Shown: piece by piece, positions 53,779 through 64,000 of the stretch | Layout of the letters: every line of letters begins with the position of its first letter | Numbering within the stretch: the stretch's first letter is position 1 | Assembly (NCBI RefSeq): GCF_000565175.1 | Contig: NZ_CP006681.1 | Span: forward strand, 372,001 to 436,000 | Direction of reading: 5' to 3' | DNA from: Spiroplasma culicicola AES-1 | Lineage (GTDB): Bacteria > Bacillota_I > Bacilli_A > Mycoplasmatales > Mycoplasmataceae | DNA length: 64,000 bases | The notes under the pieces: model-generated | Told to the model about the DNA's origin: nothing | Database searches by the model: none | Seen by the model: only the letters and a program-made list of their open reading frames with translations | Program-made: the position numbers and the translations under genes

Positions 53779-56091
53779 AATACTATTTAAATTTCAAAAT
53801 TTTTTGTCTTGAGTTTCTACTAATTTTACTAAGTAAGTATATTTTTTGTCAGTAAATGGATCTTTATAAATAATTTTATAATCAATAGTTCCAAGATTAT
53901 CTGTTGATGTAATATTGTCATAATTACTAATTTTATAAGTAAAGTTATTGCGATTAATGTAAGGCATTAATTTTGTTGCAATGAATTCATTTTTTGAATC
54001 AGAAACATTTTTCAAACCATCATTAATACTATATATAATATTTGAGACACCTGTATCATCAAAAGCATTTTCTAAGATTTTAAATAAACTGCCTTCCATA
54101 AAACTTGTAGTGCTTGCATCATAACCAAGCAAATACATTGCTCCTTTTGTACCATAAAGAATTTTATCTTCATCTTTAGTTTTAATGCCCAGTGATTTAT
54201 TATTTGATAATTTAATTATTGCATTAATAAAATTTGTTTGAATTTCATTATTTTTATTGTATAAAGTTATCTCTTCTTTAAAATTAAGATTATTTAGAGA
54301 TTTTAAACCTACAGATAATTGATTATTTCAATAATCTTTTGGATCAAATTGCTCTAATGCTTTGTAATAATCTTCAAGAATTTTACTTATAGTTTTGTTA
54401 TCAATTAATGTTATAGAAAGTATATTACTTAAATTCAATAGTTGATCTTTAATTTTAATGCCAGTTAAATCTGTTAATAAATGGCTATCTTTATTTCAAA
54501 TTCCATTAAATGGTTTTTTTAGTTCATCTGGATTTGTTAGGTTTAAATTAATATTTATACCTAATGAATTAACAAATTCAATAAGTGATGGAATTCCAGT
54601 CAAAGGTTTATTTAGAATAAGTGTTTCAATTACCATTGTAAGTAGGCTTGAAACATTACCGCTAAATGGTTTAGCCAGTTCAGGCACATCAGGAATTAGA
54701 TCTAAAATAATATTTCCTAGTGAAGTAATTAATGCTCCTAAAAAACTATCAATTCCAGCAGCATTAGTTTGAGTTATTAATCATGGTAATCACCCAAGTA
54801 ATGGTTTCTTTTCTGGAAATGCTTTAAAACCTGATTTATTTGAAAATAATGATAGGATTAATATTTTTTGTAAATTATAACCATTTTCTTCATCTGGATT
54901 TAATGCTAATTGAAGGTTTTTAATCATTTTTTTATATTCAAAATCCGATTCAAATTTTTGATTATTAAAATCTTTAATATAATCAATATTATTTTTTGTA
55001 TCATCAAATAAATGATCGCTATCTTTTGGCGTGATAGCAGTAAAATCTAAAACTCCTATTTTTATCATTAATGAACCAATGATATAAAAAATATCTGGAA
55101 TTGCGTTTATTAATGCTGAAAAATTAATGTTATCTGGTTGTGTTATCAATTTTTTTAAGGCATTAGTTAGATTTTTATTAATAAAATTCTTATCAACTGA
55201 ATCTCAATTAGATTTTTTATTTTCCTGTGGTTCTCCAGACAAATCAATTAATAAATTTGTAAATCTAATAATTGAAGAATGCTCAATTTTGGCAAATGTT
55301 AGTTCTCCTTCACCTGCATAGTCTCTAAACATTGCATTATTAATGTATGTTTCTAAAACTTTGGGGAAACTTGAACTAAGTAATTTATTTAAAAAACCTG
55401 AACTTATTAATTTATTTGTAAAATCTTTAATGTATTTTGTGTTAATTTTATTAAATTTAATATAATTTACATCAAAGAAAACTGAAACTAATAGTTCTCC
55501 TAATTGTGAATCACCTAAAACATTTAAAATAACTTGAATAATATCAATAATTTCATCAGAAATGTTGATATCGATATTAACGTCAATATCTTCACTAATT
55601 GAACCCGTTAATAAGGGTAATACAGTTTCTAAAGTCCCAGCTAAACTTGGTTTAACTCCCCCAATTGATTTCAATGCTGCCAATACAATTGATAAAGTTG
55701 ACAACGTTGAATCATATTGAGTATTTGGATCTAAACTTTTTGATAAATCCAAATTACTATTTTCATTTAAACTTGTAAATAAATTTCGATCATAAGTTTG
55801 ATTAAAGAAAGTGCTTCTTAAATCGCCCACTTTTGTTTGAGGTTGACCTTGATAGTCTTCCAACATATCTACCATTCTTGAACCATCGATTATTTGACTT
55901 AAATAATCAACGTTAATACCACTTGCATCATTAATAATTCCCGCTCTTAATGCTACATTTGAAACGTCAACAATACTTTTGACTTTATTTTTGATGTATT
56001 CTTTTTCATAGTTAACTAAACTACATGAAGTTACAGAAACACCAGAAATACTTATAGTCATTGCTGACAATATACCTAATAATTTCTTCAT
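53764..56091 (-). CDS. Large surface lipoprotein, 775 residues
   Basis: The product starts MKKLLGILSAMTISISGVSVTSC. The basic start, hydrophobic core and VTSC lipobox put the lipidated cysteine at position 23, so it is anchored outside the cell. The mature protein is rich in Asn, Asp, Ser, Leu and Ile with repeated leucine/isoleucine-rich helical stretches and no enzyme motif. Reading TGA as Trp joins five open pieces into one frame; the stop lies within the bidirectional terminator. The start is the Met of the signal, with AAAGGGAA ahead, not the Met eight codons upstream. It is divergent from the giant FtsX-type permease and shares an intergenic promoter region with it. Confidence 0.85.
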
Positions 56092-56133
56092 TTTTTTTAT
56101 TCCCTTTTCTAACACTTATATTTTATAACACTC

Positions 56134-56161
56134 TTGACAAAAAAAAAAAAAAAAGTAAACT
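56134..56161 (+). promoter_or_regulatory. Promoter with 16-A tract as spacer, giant permease gene
   Basis: TTGACA (56134-56139) runs into 16 consecutive A (56139-56154); TAAACT (56156-56161) follows at a spacing of 16 and equals the predicted -10 of hrcA. Slippage in the A tract would change promoter spacing. The reverse strand, reading through the same tract, leads to TATAAA ahead of the lipoprotein gene. Confidence 0.65.
56139..56154. repeat. Homopolymer of 16 A
   Basis: Sixteen consecutive A between two divergent surface-protein genes, the longest purine homopolymer of the window together with the 16-T at 25298. Confidence 0.95.
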
Positions 56162-56186
56162 TAAATATGTCAAAGGGAATAAAAAA

Positions 56187-59100
56187 ATGAGAAAGTTTAG
56201 TGTATTTTTATATTTAAAACAAGGAATTCGAGGTATTCTAAAATTTAGAATACAATTTTTTGTTATCATAATTTTAAGTTTTTTATCAACTTTTATATTG
56301 TCAATTTCATTATCATCAAGTAAAAGACTGTCTCAAAATTATAATAATGTTATGCAAAAAATGGAACCATTTGATTACATAACTACACGTGAGGCGGGGA
56401 TTAGAAATAATAATGATTCAAATTATGTACCGTTAAACGATTTTATTAATTTTCAATTTTTATCTTCATATGATTCAACAATTGATAAATTTAGTCCAGA
56501 AAATCAATCAATTCAATATAATTTTAATTTAATTGAATGACCTTCAAAAGTAGAAAAAGATATGGATGAAACATTGCAAAAGGGTTATGAGGGGTATCAA
56601 TCAACTTTTATATCAAAGGCTTTTGAAAATTCTGAAGTGCAACAAGCCTTTTTTGATTTTTTAAATAATTCAAAAGAAAACAATAATGAAAAAGGTTATT
56701 TAGATATGTTATTTGAATATACATATGATCCAACAACAGGTTCAATAACATATAAAAATCCAGAATATTTAACAAAAATAGGATTAAATTTAGGAGATAC
56801 ATATGCGTGTCTAGTTGATAATTGTAAAAATACTACATATAACAATTTTTTAATAACATTTATTACAAAGATGAAAGATAATTTAATAGCTGATTTAAAA
56901 AATGTTGAAGAATCAAGTTCACAATACTTAAAAAATAGTTTAGTTTATAAATTATGACAAAATGGAACTATCACTGAACAAGATTTAAATGTTGAACCTA
57001 AAAATAAAGAGAGTTTATCAATTTACTCATATTACATGTATTTTTCTTTTATATCATTAGTAGCTCAAATTATAGATTCAACTACTAATTATATATATTA
57101 TTATCTTGATCAAGCGGTTTATTCAAATGAATGAAATGATAATGACCCAACTGAAGCAAAGGTTCAAGAGTATTTTAATAATAATATTAGTAAAGAAGCT
57201 GGTTTTGAATGATTTGACGGATCAGAAAACAATTCACAAACTATTGCAAATACTCTCTATGCATTTATAACTGGAGCAAATTTTAAGGGAAAGACTTCAA
57301 AAGAAGAAATGATTATTGATAATGAAAAAAAACAATTACCATGAATTCAAAAAGTTGATTTAAATTATTCAAATTATGAACAAAATATGTTTAATCAATC
57401 TTTAGAATCAATTTATAAAAATGGTCTTCGAGGTTCACTTGTCCAAATTATTGGTCAAGTAACTGCAGAAGGAAAAATTAGTGGTGGTTTGGGAAGTACA
57501 AGTCAGGTTTATAAATTAAAAATTCAAAATGGTTTTGAATCCACTAATGAAACTTTAGCAGGTTATCGTTCATTTAACAGTTTTGATGATAGATTTGATA
57601 TTAATTATGATTCAGTAATGAATATTAAAATGTATTATTTTAGACATCAGTTAATTGGCCAAGCATTAGATATTAATGTTGAAAATAGAGCAGAAATAAT
57701 TCTTTCAGATAGTGTTGCTGAAATGAAGTATCGTTTAGTAATTTTAGACAATTATACTTGACCAAGTAGGGTTACATTGTTGGGAGGAAGAATGCCTACA
57801 GCTGCAAATGAAATTTTGATAAATCCTCAATATGCCCATAAAAATAAGATTAAATTAGGTCAAAGTGTTCAACTTGGTGGAGGTACATTTGTAATTTCGG
57901 GATATGCAACAGATCCATTGGCTTATTATCCTGTTGCAAGTTCAACTGATGTTTTTCCAAATACTAAAAAAACTGCAATTGTTTATGGAAATAGTGCAAC
58001 TCTTCAAAGTATAATTTCATCTGATTTTCATAAATTTGCTTCAAAAATGTTATTTACAATTGTCACAATGCCAAATAATAAACAAGAGGCTGCTCAAAAA
58101 ATGGCATATTATTATTCAACATTAGCTTTTAGTGAAAAATACTTGATGTCTTCTTATGAGACAATTAATGCAATAAATAATAATGAAACTGTTACCTATC
58201 AAAATTGACCAAGTGGAGAAGAATACTCATCATTTAATGACTCAATATATTCTCAAAATTGAAAATTGGCACCAGCAATGACTAAGTATTTTAAAATTAC
58301 TTCGTATTGTTTGAGTATATTAATATCTCTAATTGCTTTATCTGCAATTGTGATTGCAATTAAAAAAACTATTGATTTAAATTCTGGAGAAATTGGAATT
58401 TTAAAAGCAATGGGTGTAAGTGCTTCAAAAATTTCAATTTCATATATTTCTTATAGTTTTATTACAATGTTAGTTGTTGTACCTTTAGCATGATTAATTG
58501 CTTCATTTGGCCAAGAATTATTGGTTAATTTATTTTTAAATTATAGTGGTGGTTTATATAAGCAAGTAATTTTTAATTGATGATCTTTATTGATTTCTGC
58601 TGTATTGTTTGGTTTATTTTCAATGATAGTTTCATATTTTGTAGCTTATTTTTTAACTTCAAAAAATGTTCTTGAGGTACTTTCAAAAGTTGAAAAACAC
58701 AAAGATCACAAAATAATAAATGGTTTCAAACAAAAATTAACTAAAAATATGAAATTTTCTTCAAAACTTTCAACTGAATTGGCGTTTTCTGGTTTTTCAA
58801 AAACATTATTAACAGGAACAACAATTTTATTAGCTTCATTTTTGGCTTCAGGATTTTTAGCAGTTCCAGGAGTGGTCTCTCAAACATTATCAAGTTACTA
58901 TAAAAATATTAAATACAATAATGAAGTTGAAAATATTGATTTAGTAGGTAATGCACCACTTGCAAAAACTAGTTTAAGTCCTTGACAAGGAGTTGAGCAA
59001 TATGAAGACACCTATATTCCATCAAATAATATTTTTGGAACTGGAATTAAAGATATTTCAAAAAATGTTTCAAGTTCAACATCAATTGGTGACAATTCAG

Positions 59101-61469
59101 TATTGCCAAAAATATTGATGAATCAAACTGGAAATAATATTGATTATCAATGACTATATGATATTTTTTTAAATGAGAAAACAAATTTAAATGCAGAAAA
59201 TAATACCATTTCTGTTTTAGCAAGTATATTTGGGACTAATTTTATTCAATTAGTAGGAAAAGAATTTTCATTAATTGAAGCACAACAATTATTAGAATAT
59301 ATTATTCACTCAAATAAATTTGGTGATGATAATAATAAAAGAATTCAAGAAGTTAATAATGTTTCAGATTTATTAACAAATGGATTACCCGAAATTTTAA
59401 GTATGGTTATGCCTGGTGCTGGATCAAATCAGGGTGGTAATTGAAAAGAACAGATTTCAGATATAATTTTAGGTCAAGCGCCAGCTTATGTTAAAAATTA
59501 TTTAAGTATTTCAGAAAATAGAATGAACCAATATAAATTTGGCTATTCATTTAATACCTATATTCCAAATGTAGATACAATGTATACATCACTTATTGGA
59601 AAAACTCGTGATTCTTCAAACATGCAATTAATTGGATTATTGGAATCTCAAAATGCTTTTGTATTACCAGAGAAACAACAACAATTATTTATTGATGATC
59701 AAAATTTAGAGTTATTAAAAGATATTATTTATGGAAGGATAGCAAGTTCTGAAATTAAAGATGTTATTATTAATGATTTTAAAATGTATGATAGTCAAAC
59801 AAAAACATTAACTATTCCAACAATCACAAATGGAGAATTTGACAGAGTACATTCATTTCAAAATAATATAATTGAAGATTTGAATTTTACAGCAACAAGA
59901 ATGCAACTTTCAGAAGCAAATGTTGATATTCCAAATAGTGCTTGAAAATATGATGATCGCGATTGACAGAAAATAAGTAATAATAGCAGTGAAAATCAAG
60001 GATGACTTAATCCAGAAGATTTACAATCTTCAAAATTTACTTATCAAGCGATCTTTAAAAACGACAATAGTGATAAAGCAGATAAAGGCTATGTTGATGG
60101 TTTAGATAGATATAAAAACTTTGATTCAATTAGAGATGATTCATTTGCTTTCTTTGATTTTGAACAAGACAAAATAACAGGCGAATTAACACCAGTTATT
60201 CGCCCTTACTATCAATATGATAATGTTGTATTATTTGTACCAACAAGATATACAACAAATATTAAAGAAATTGCTGGTTTTGGAAATAAAAATCAAATAG
60301 CTTGAATGGGATCTGGTAAAGCACATGATTTAGGTATTCCAGAAGATACTGTTAAAGATTGACAAAAAAAATTAGGAGATGATTCTCTTGAAGACTTTAC
60401 ATGAATTCGTCCTTATTCATATTATTTTGACGCAAGTGGCAAATATTCTAAACCCGATATTAATCTTAGTGGAGCTGAAATGGATGAAATGATTAATGCA
60501 AAATTTAATTTTTTAGGTTATTCATTTCATTCATCAAGTAATCCATTTATGTTAAACGAAGAAACATTAAATTGAAAAACTATGTCAGAGGGTAATATTG
60601 CAAAAATCAATTTGCAAAAAATTGATAAAATTGATGTTTATGGAAGTGAACGCGCAATTATTGATCAAAATATTGCCAACCTTGTAAAAGGATATTCAAC
60701 TGCAAAATATATACCATTTAACTTTACTTATGAAAACTTAGAAACTGAAAATACAGTCAATATTAAAGACACAAAGATAAATACATATTCCTATTATAAA
60801 CCTCAAGATTTAATTGCAGAAGATAAAAAAGATGAGTGAATTTATGGTTTAAATCCAGAACAAAGGTCACATATTCCAAGTGTTTGATATAATGGTGTAT
60901 TTTCAAATGCACAAGAACCATACTTTGTGACAACTCAAGCGTCATTTGCAAGATCGCCAAAAATTGGAGAAGACACAATGGCTTCGGAAAATGCTAATTT
61001 CTATGCTCTAATTGAAATTAAAAATATGAAGTTTATGAGTGAACAACAAAACTTAATTAATGAATTAACAAAATTAATTTTAACAATTGGAATATTCTTT
61101 ATATGTTTTATTATCTTTGTTTCATCATTATCGATTGTGTTAATTTCAGATATTTATGTACAACAATATAAAAAATTCATGATTACTATGAAGTCACTTG
61201 GGTATTCAAATTGAAAAATTATTAAATATAGTTTTGGTTTTGTTTCTGTATTTAGTTTAATCGCATTTATTCTAGGAACAATTTTAAGTCAATTTGCAAT
61301 TTTAGCAATTGCTTCATATATTAATACAAACTTTATGTCGATTCCATTTGGAATTACTTGATGATTACCACTGATTTCATCAATTTTAATAGTTAGTTCA
61401 TATGTATGCTCAATTGTAATTACTACATCAAAAATTAGAAAAGAATCGCCAAGTACATTAGTGGCTTAA
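56187..61469 (+). CDS. Giant ABC transporter permease with two FtsX domains
   Basis: A 1760-residue membrane protein assembled across many TGA-Trp codons. One span lies at about 22-42, followed by a 650-residue outer region. A first FtsX block of three spans follows (about 700-840), with SGEIGILKAMGVSASKISISY, the family motif. A span near 870 leads to a second outer region of about 740 residues, and a final block of three spans (about 1628-1755) carries ITMKSLGYSNWKIIKYSF. This is the MacB/LolC-type layout in double form. Such permeases pair with an ATPase, none of which adjoins. The lipoprotein opposite is a candidate partner. The ATG at 56187 has AAAGGGAA ahead. Confidence 0.88.
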
Positions 61470-61477
61470 AATATAAC

Positions 61478-61507
61478 AAAACAACTAAACCATTTTAGTT
61501 GTTTTTA
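61478..61507 (+). terminator. Terminator after the giant permease gene
   Basis: AAAACAACTAAA pairs with TTTAGTTGTTTT around CCAT, followed by T residues. Confidence 0.88.
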
Positions 61508-61585
61508 TTTTTAAAAATAGTTAAAATAATAGTAATAAGTCTAGGTTTTAAGGGCTATTTTTAGTGGTAAAAACCCTATTTTTTG

Positions 61586-61594
61586 TGATATAAT
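61586..61594 (+). promoter_or_regulatory. Extended -10 promoter of the 61622 gene
   Basis: TGATATAAT is an extended -10. A hairpin (TAGGTTTT against AAAACCCTA with one bulge, 61542-61578) and a T run lie directly before it. Confidence 0.6.
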
Positions 61595-61621
61595 ATGTTT
61601 GTATTTAAGGGGAGAATTTAT

Positions 61622-62149
61622 ATGAGCGAAAAAGTATACCAGTTGAATTCAGAACAAATTGGGGCAGTTAGTTTTGATGAACCATGATTTTTATGTCATG
61701 TTGAGATTGAAGAAAGTGACCAACCATTTCAAATATTTTTTCCTAGTCTTGAATTAGGAATTAAAAAATTTGCACCATTCTTTGAAGAAAACGTTATTAG
61801 TAAATGACAAGCTTTAGGTCCAGAAGGAGAAGCAAAAATTCAAAGATTGAGAGATTATTTATTAACAACTTGATGAAACCCAGGAGTTGAAACAATGCGT
61901 GAAGCAATGTTTCAACAATATGCTTATCCAGAATTTAGAGATAAATCTGGAACTGAATTAATTAATGACGGATTTGACTTTATGGCTGTAACAATTGGTC
62001 ACATTACACTTCGTCATAATAAAATGCACTTCTACTTTGAAGGATTACATATTTCAGCTAGAGTTGTTGATAAATTCTTAGCAGTTAACTTCTGAGATAA
62101 AGTTAAAACTGAAGCTTTATCATTATTAGGAACAACTGTTTTAAAATAA
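61622..62149 (+). CDS. Hypothetical protein, 175 residues
   Basis: A soluble mixed protein, aromatic-rich, with several TGA-Trp codons (EPWFLCHVE, TTWWNPGVETM). No family recognised. AGGGGAG lies eight bases ahead of the ATG. It stands alone between an extended -10 promoter and a bidirectional terminator. Codon use is ordinary for the window. Confidence 0.75.
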
Positions 62150-62158
62150 TAATCATAA

Positions 62159-62184
62159 AAAAATCAACCAATTGGTTGATTTTT
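62159..62184. terminator. Bidirectional terminator between 61622 and the DUF192-like gene
   Basis: AAAAATCAACCAATTGGTTGATTTTT is a perfect 26-base palindrome with T runs on both strands. Confidence 0.9.
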
Positions 62185-62605
62185 ATTTTGTAATTTTGAC
62201 AATATCTTTTGGTTTAATATTTAAATATTTAATAGAATTAGATGCCAATACATAAACTACAGTACTATTAGCGATGTATTCAGTCATTTTATTGGGTTTA
62301 AAACTTGTAAATAATTCAACCACTTGATGGCGACGATCACAAAAAACTAAATCTACATTTTGGCGAAAACCAATTGAATTAAAACCTTTAGCATTAATAA
62401 AGCGAAAACCAATATCATGATTTAAGTTTTCTTTAAATGCTAAAGAACCAAATTTGGCATTAATTGTTTTGATATTTCGAATATTGACATTAACAATGCT
62501 ATCATTAATGATCAAATTATAAATTTGGTTATCATCTTTTTTAGTCTTAGTTTTTGATGACTTTACAAATTTAAATGTCTCTTTTGTTAATTTAATTAAA
62601 CCCAT
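62183..62605 (-). CDS. DUF192-like protein
   Basis: A 140-residue protein. The order GFRFINAKGFNSIGFRQNVDLVFCDRRHQV, with a late strand STVVYVLASNSIKYLNIKPKDIV, follows the DUF192 plan (a M-k-N-t/ipLDvifld-like centre and an ELPAG-type end with x-x-x-G-D-x-v). The match is by pattern only and the WMkNT segment is altered. DUF192 proteins are small beta-barrels of unknown role. GGTGA precedes the minus-strand ATG. Confidence 0.55.
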   Translation of the reverse strand: MGLIKLTKETFKFVKSSKTKTKKDDNQIYNLIINDSIVNVNIRNIKTINAKFGSLAFKENLNHDIGFRFINAKGFNSIGFRQNVDLVFCDRRHQVVELFTSFKPNKMTEYIANSTVVYVLASNSIKYLNIKPKDIVKITK

Positions 62606-62672
62606 ATTTTTTCACCTATGTAAATTATAAACTTTTTTTCTATATAATTAATAAAAGAAAGAGGTAAAAAAT

Positions 62673-63248
62673 ATGGCAAAAGTAGCGATTTTTCTAGCAA
62701 CAGGTTTTGAAGAAACAGAAATGATTTCAACTGTTGATGTCTTAAGAAGAGCTGAATCTTTATTTAAAGGCTCATTTGAACAAGTAGATATGGTATCAAT
62801 TACAGATAAAACAGAAGTGACAGGAAGTCACAATATTACAATTAAAGCTGACAAAACTATGCAAACAATTAATTTTGATGAATATGATTGTTTAGTATTA
62901 CCTGGAGGCCAACCTGGAGTTGATAACTTGATGCAATGTGAAGTATTAATGAATGCAATTGAAAAACATGCACAAGCAAATAAAACTTTAGCAGCAATAT
63001 GTGCTGCACCTCAAATTTTGGGAAAACTTGGTTTATTAGATAAAGTTGAAGTGACATTCTATCCTGGATGTGATTCATATTTAGATAATGCAGTTAAAAA
63101 ACCACAAATGAGTGCAATTGCTGATGGAAACATTATTACTGGAAGTTCAATTGGGGGCGCTTTACAATTTGCTTTACAAATTGTTGACCATTTTACTTCA
63201 ACAGAACAAATGTTAGCATTACACGAAACTTTAGTTTTCAATTATTAA
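62673..63248 (+). CDS. DJ-1/PfpI family protein
   Basis: A 191-residue, single-domain protein. GFEETEM holds the conserved glutamate near 16, VLPGGQPG the glycine turn, and AAICAAP puts the nucleophile-elbow cysteine at C110; the late TGSSIGGALQFAL is also family-typical. The DJ-1 group acts in oxidative-stress defence or glyoxal/aldehyde detoxification; the exact activity is unsettled. GAAAGAGGT precedes the ATG. It has its own terminator. Confidence 0.93.
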   Translation: MAKVAIFLATGFEETEMISTVDVLRRAESLFKGSFEQVDMVSITDKTEVTGSHNITIKADKTMQTINFDEYDCLVLPGGQPGVDNLMQCEVLMNAIEKHAQANKTLAAICAAPQILGKLGLLDKVEVTFYPGCDSYLDNAVKKPQMSAIADGNIITGSSIGGALQFALQIVDHFTSTEQMLALHETLVFNY

Positions 63249-63280
63249 AAAATTACCATTTTAAATGGTAATTTTTTTAT
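63247..63280 (+). terminator. Terminator after the DJ-1 gene
   Basis: AAAAATTACCATTT pairs with AAATGGTAATTTTT, followed by T residues; it overlaps the end of the gene. Confidence 0.88.
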
Positions 63281-63292
63281 CCTTTTTTAATT

Positions 63293-63298
63293 TATAAT
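63293..63298 (+). promoter_or_regulatory. -10 element giving a leaderless nicotinamidase-like mRNA
   Basis: TATAAT ends six bases before the ATG at 63305, so the transcript should start at or near the start codon. There is no ribosome site in the six bases. Confidence 0.55.
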
Positions 63299-63304
63299 AA
63301 AAAT

Positions 63305-63775
63305 ATGAAAGCTTTAATTGTAGTAGATTATCAATATGATTTTGCAGATCCAAATGGTAGTCTATATTGACCTGAAGGTGAAACATTAAAGGAAGGAATT
63401 GAACAAAAAATTAAGTTTTATAAAGACAATAATTGATTGGTTGTCTTTACAATGGATTGACATCCAGAAAATCATTGTTCTTTTGAAATTTGACCCCCAC
63501 ATTGTATTCAAAATACAAAGGGTGCTGAAATTTTAGTTGATACATCAGTAGCAGACTTTATTGTTAAAAAAGCTGTCAATATTGATGAAGATAGTTATTC
63601 AGGATTTAATTTCCAAGTAAAAGGAGTTGCTCCTTTAGAAGAGTGACTTAAAGAACAAAAAGTTGAAGAAGTTGAAATTTGTGGACTGGTAAAACAATAT
63701 TGTGTTGATGCCACTTATCAAGATGCTTTAAAACATGGTTTTAAAGCAAGCATTATTGAAGAATTAGTAAAATAG
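63305..63775 (+). CDS. Isochorismatase-fold hydrolase, nicotinamidase-like
   Basis: A 156-residue cysteine hydrolase. The triad is visible as D8 (VVDYQYDF), a lysine near 90 (VKKAVNIDEDSYSGF) and C133 (LVKQYCVDAT). The metal-binding trio D51, H53 and H57 stands in MDWHPENHCSF, which is characteristic of nicotinamidase, as is WPPHCIQNT. It would turn nicotinamide into nicotinate, feeding the route that ends with NadE at 19741. It is about 25 residues shorter than typical PncA. No ribosome site; probably leaderless. Confidence 0.85.
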
Positions 63776-63848
63776 AAGATTTGACTTTTATGGACTTGTA
63801 AAAGCATTCAATAACTTAAATGGTAATTGAGATAAAGATATTTATTAA
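63771..63848 (+). pseudogene. Possible C-terminal gene remnant
   Basis: A short frame reads RFDFYGLVKAFNNLNGNWDK with one TGA-Trp and ends at TAA 63846. It has coding-like composition but no start codon, and an in-frame stop lies just before it at 63768. It may be the remaining tail of a lost gene. Parent family not recognised. Confidence 0.35.
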
Positions 63849-63888
63849 ATTTATAATTCAAAAAGATAGTAATTTTGTAAAATAGGTT

Positions 63889-63942
63889 TATAATAAAAAT
63901 GTCAAGTTTCGAAAATGAAAAGAAGGCGTAAGTCTTCTTTTC
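63889..63942 (+). other. Leader-peptide and terminator unit before the next gene
   Basis: TATAAT (63889-63894) is followed after four bases by ATG at 63899, opening a 10-codon frame MSSFENEKKA that stops at 63929-63931. The stop lies in the GTAA tetraloop of an 11-bp hairpin (63917-63927 with 63932-63942), followed by TATTTG. A GGAGG at 63991 at the window end belongs to a gene beyond it. The layout resembles a small attenuator, or just a weak terminator with a chance frame. Confidence 0.4.
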
Positions 63943-64000
63943 TATTTGTAAACTCAAGAATAAAGATTTTATTCAAAACAAAATTAAATAGGAGGAATTT

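Noticed and set aside
54458-54772. Plus-strand frame opposite the lipoprotein gene
   Set aside because: The minus strand has one 775-codon frame with a lipoprotein signal; the plus frame has no start signals.
56061-56186. Upstream extension of the giant permease frame to 56061
   Set aside because: It would run through the promoter and poly(A) tract and has no ribosome site; ATG 56187 has AAAGGGAA.

Overview
The window reads as a continuous, gene-dense piece of a mollicute chromosome. TGA is used as tryptophan in nearly every gene, with an occasional TGG. The DNA is very AT-rich, intergenic spaces are short and end in hairpin plus T-run terminators, and there are no cell-wall genes. The gene set (TrmFO-type flavoprotein, NH3-dependent NadE, ClpB lacking its N-domain, HrcA/CIRCE, Lon, guanine-class riboswitch, spiralin-style lipoprotein signal) fits the Spiroplasma/Entomoplasma/Mesoplasma/M. 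mycoides branch, with Mesoplasma/Entomoplasma-like my best guess. I cannot name the species. All coordinates come from reading through TGA; reading TGA as stop would break most genes into pieces.

Layout. 98-4773: C-S lyase of the MalY/PatB type, RidA, CoA-disulfide reductase/NADH oxidase and a TcyP-like symporter, which together look like cystine uptake and cysteine breakdown. 4838-6172: perfect consensus promoter, long structured leader, short SSB and a diverged DprA/Smf. 6178-7999: a candidate small RNA, a guanine-class riboswitch with terminator, and an AzgA-like purine permease. 8186-14676: DUF2130 protein, ABC exporter, TrmFO/RlmFO, a 29-residue cysteine-rich peptide and a large unknown protein. 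14728-17209: tRNA-Arg and the rpsP-(khpA-like)-rimM-trmD-rplS ribosome operon. 17316-22261: obgE-nadE operon with two unknown genes in front, a membrane protein, a 540-base gap without a recognisable gene, and an acidic protein. 22383-26110: two membrane proteins (one Asn/Gln-rich), hemW and an unknown. 26151-33090: heat-shock block clpB, hrcA-grpE-dnaK-dnaJ with three CIRCE operators. 33174-40191: mnmA, a two-nuclease-domain DUF2779 protein, fmt, efp and an Asp23-like gene. 40388-47761: six unknown charged, coiled-coil or cysteine-rich proteins, the most likely lineage-specific system here. 47854-52941: tig, lon (fourth CIRCE) and rarA. 53764-61469: a divergent pair of a 775-residue lipoprotein (minus strand) and a 1760-residue two-FtsX-domain permease, separated by a 16-A tract that forms the spacer of the permease promoter. 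61622-64000: small unknowns, DUF192-like, DJ-1/PfpI and nicotinamidase-like genes, then a gene remnant and a tiny leader-peptide/terminator unit in front of a gene lying beyond the window.

The genes work together as a core set for protein quality control (ClpB, DnaK system, Tig, Lon under HrcA), tRNA/rRNA modification (TrmD, MnmA, TrmFO), NAD supply (NadE, nicotinamidase-like) and redox/thiol metabolism. The strongest candidates for undescribed biology are the 40388-47761 block, the poly(A)-spaced divergent lipoprotein/permease locus, the metallothionein-like peptide, the promoter-embedded inverted repeats before rpsP and the 40388 gene, and the short RNA at 6190-6301.
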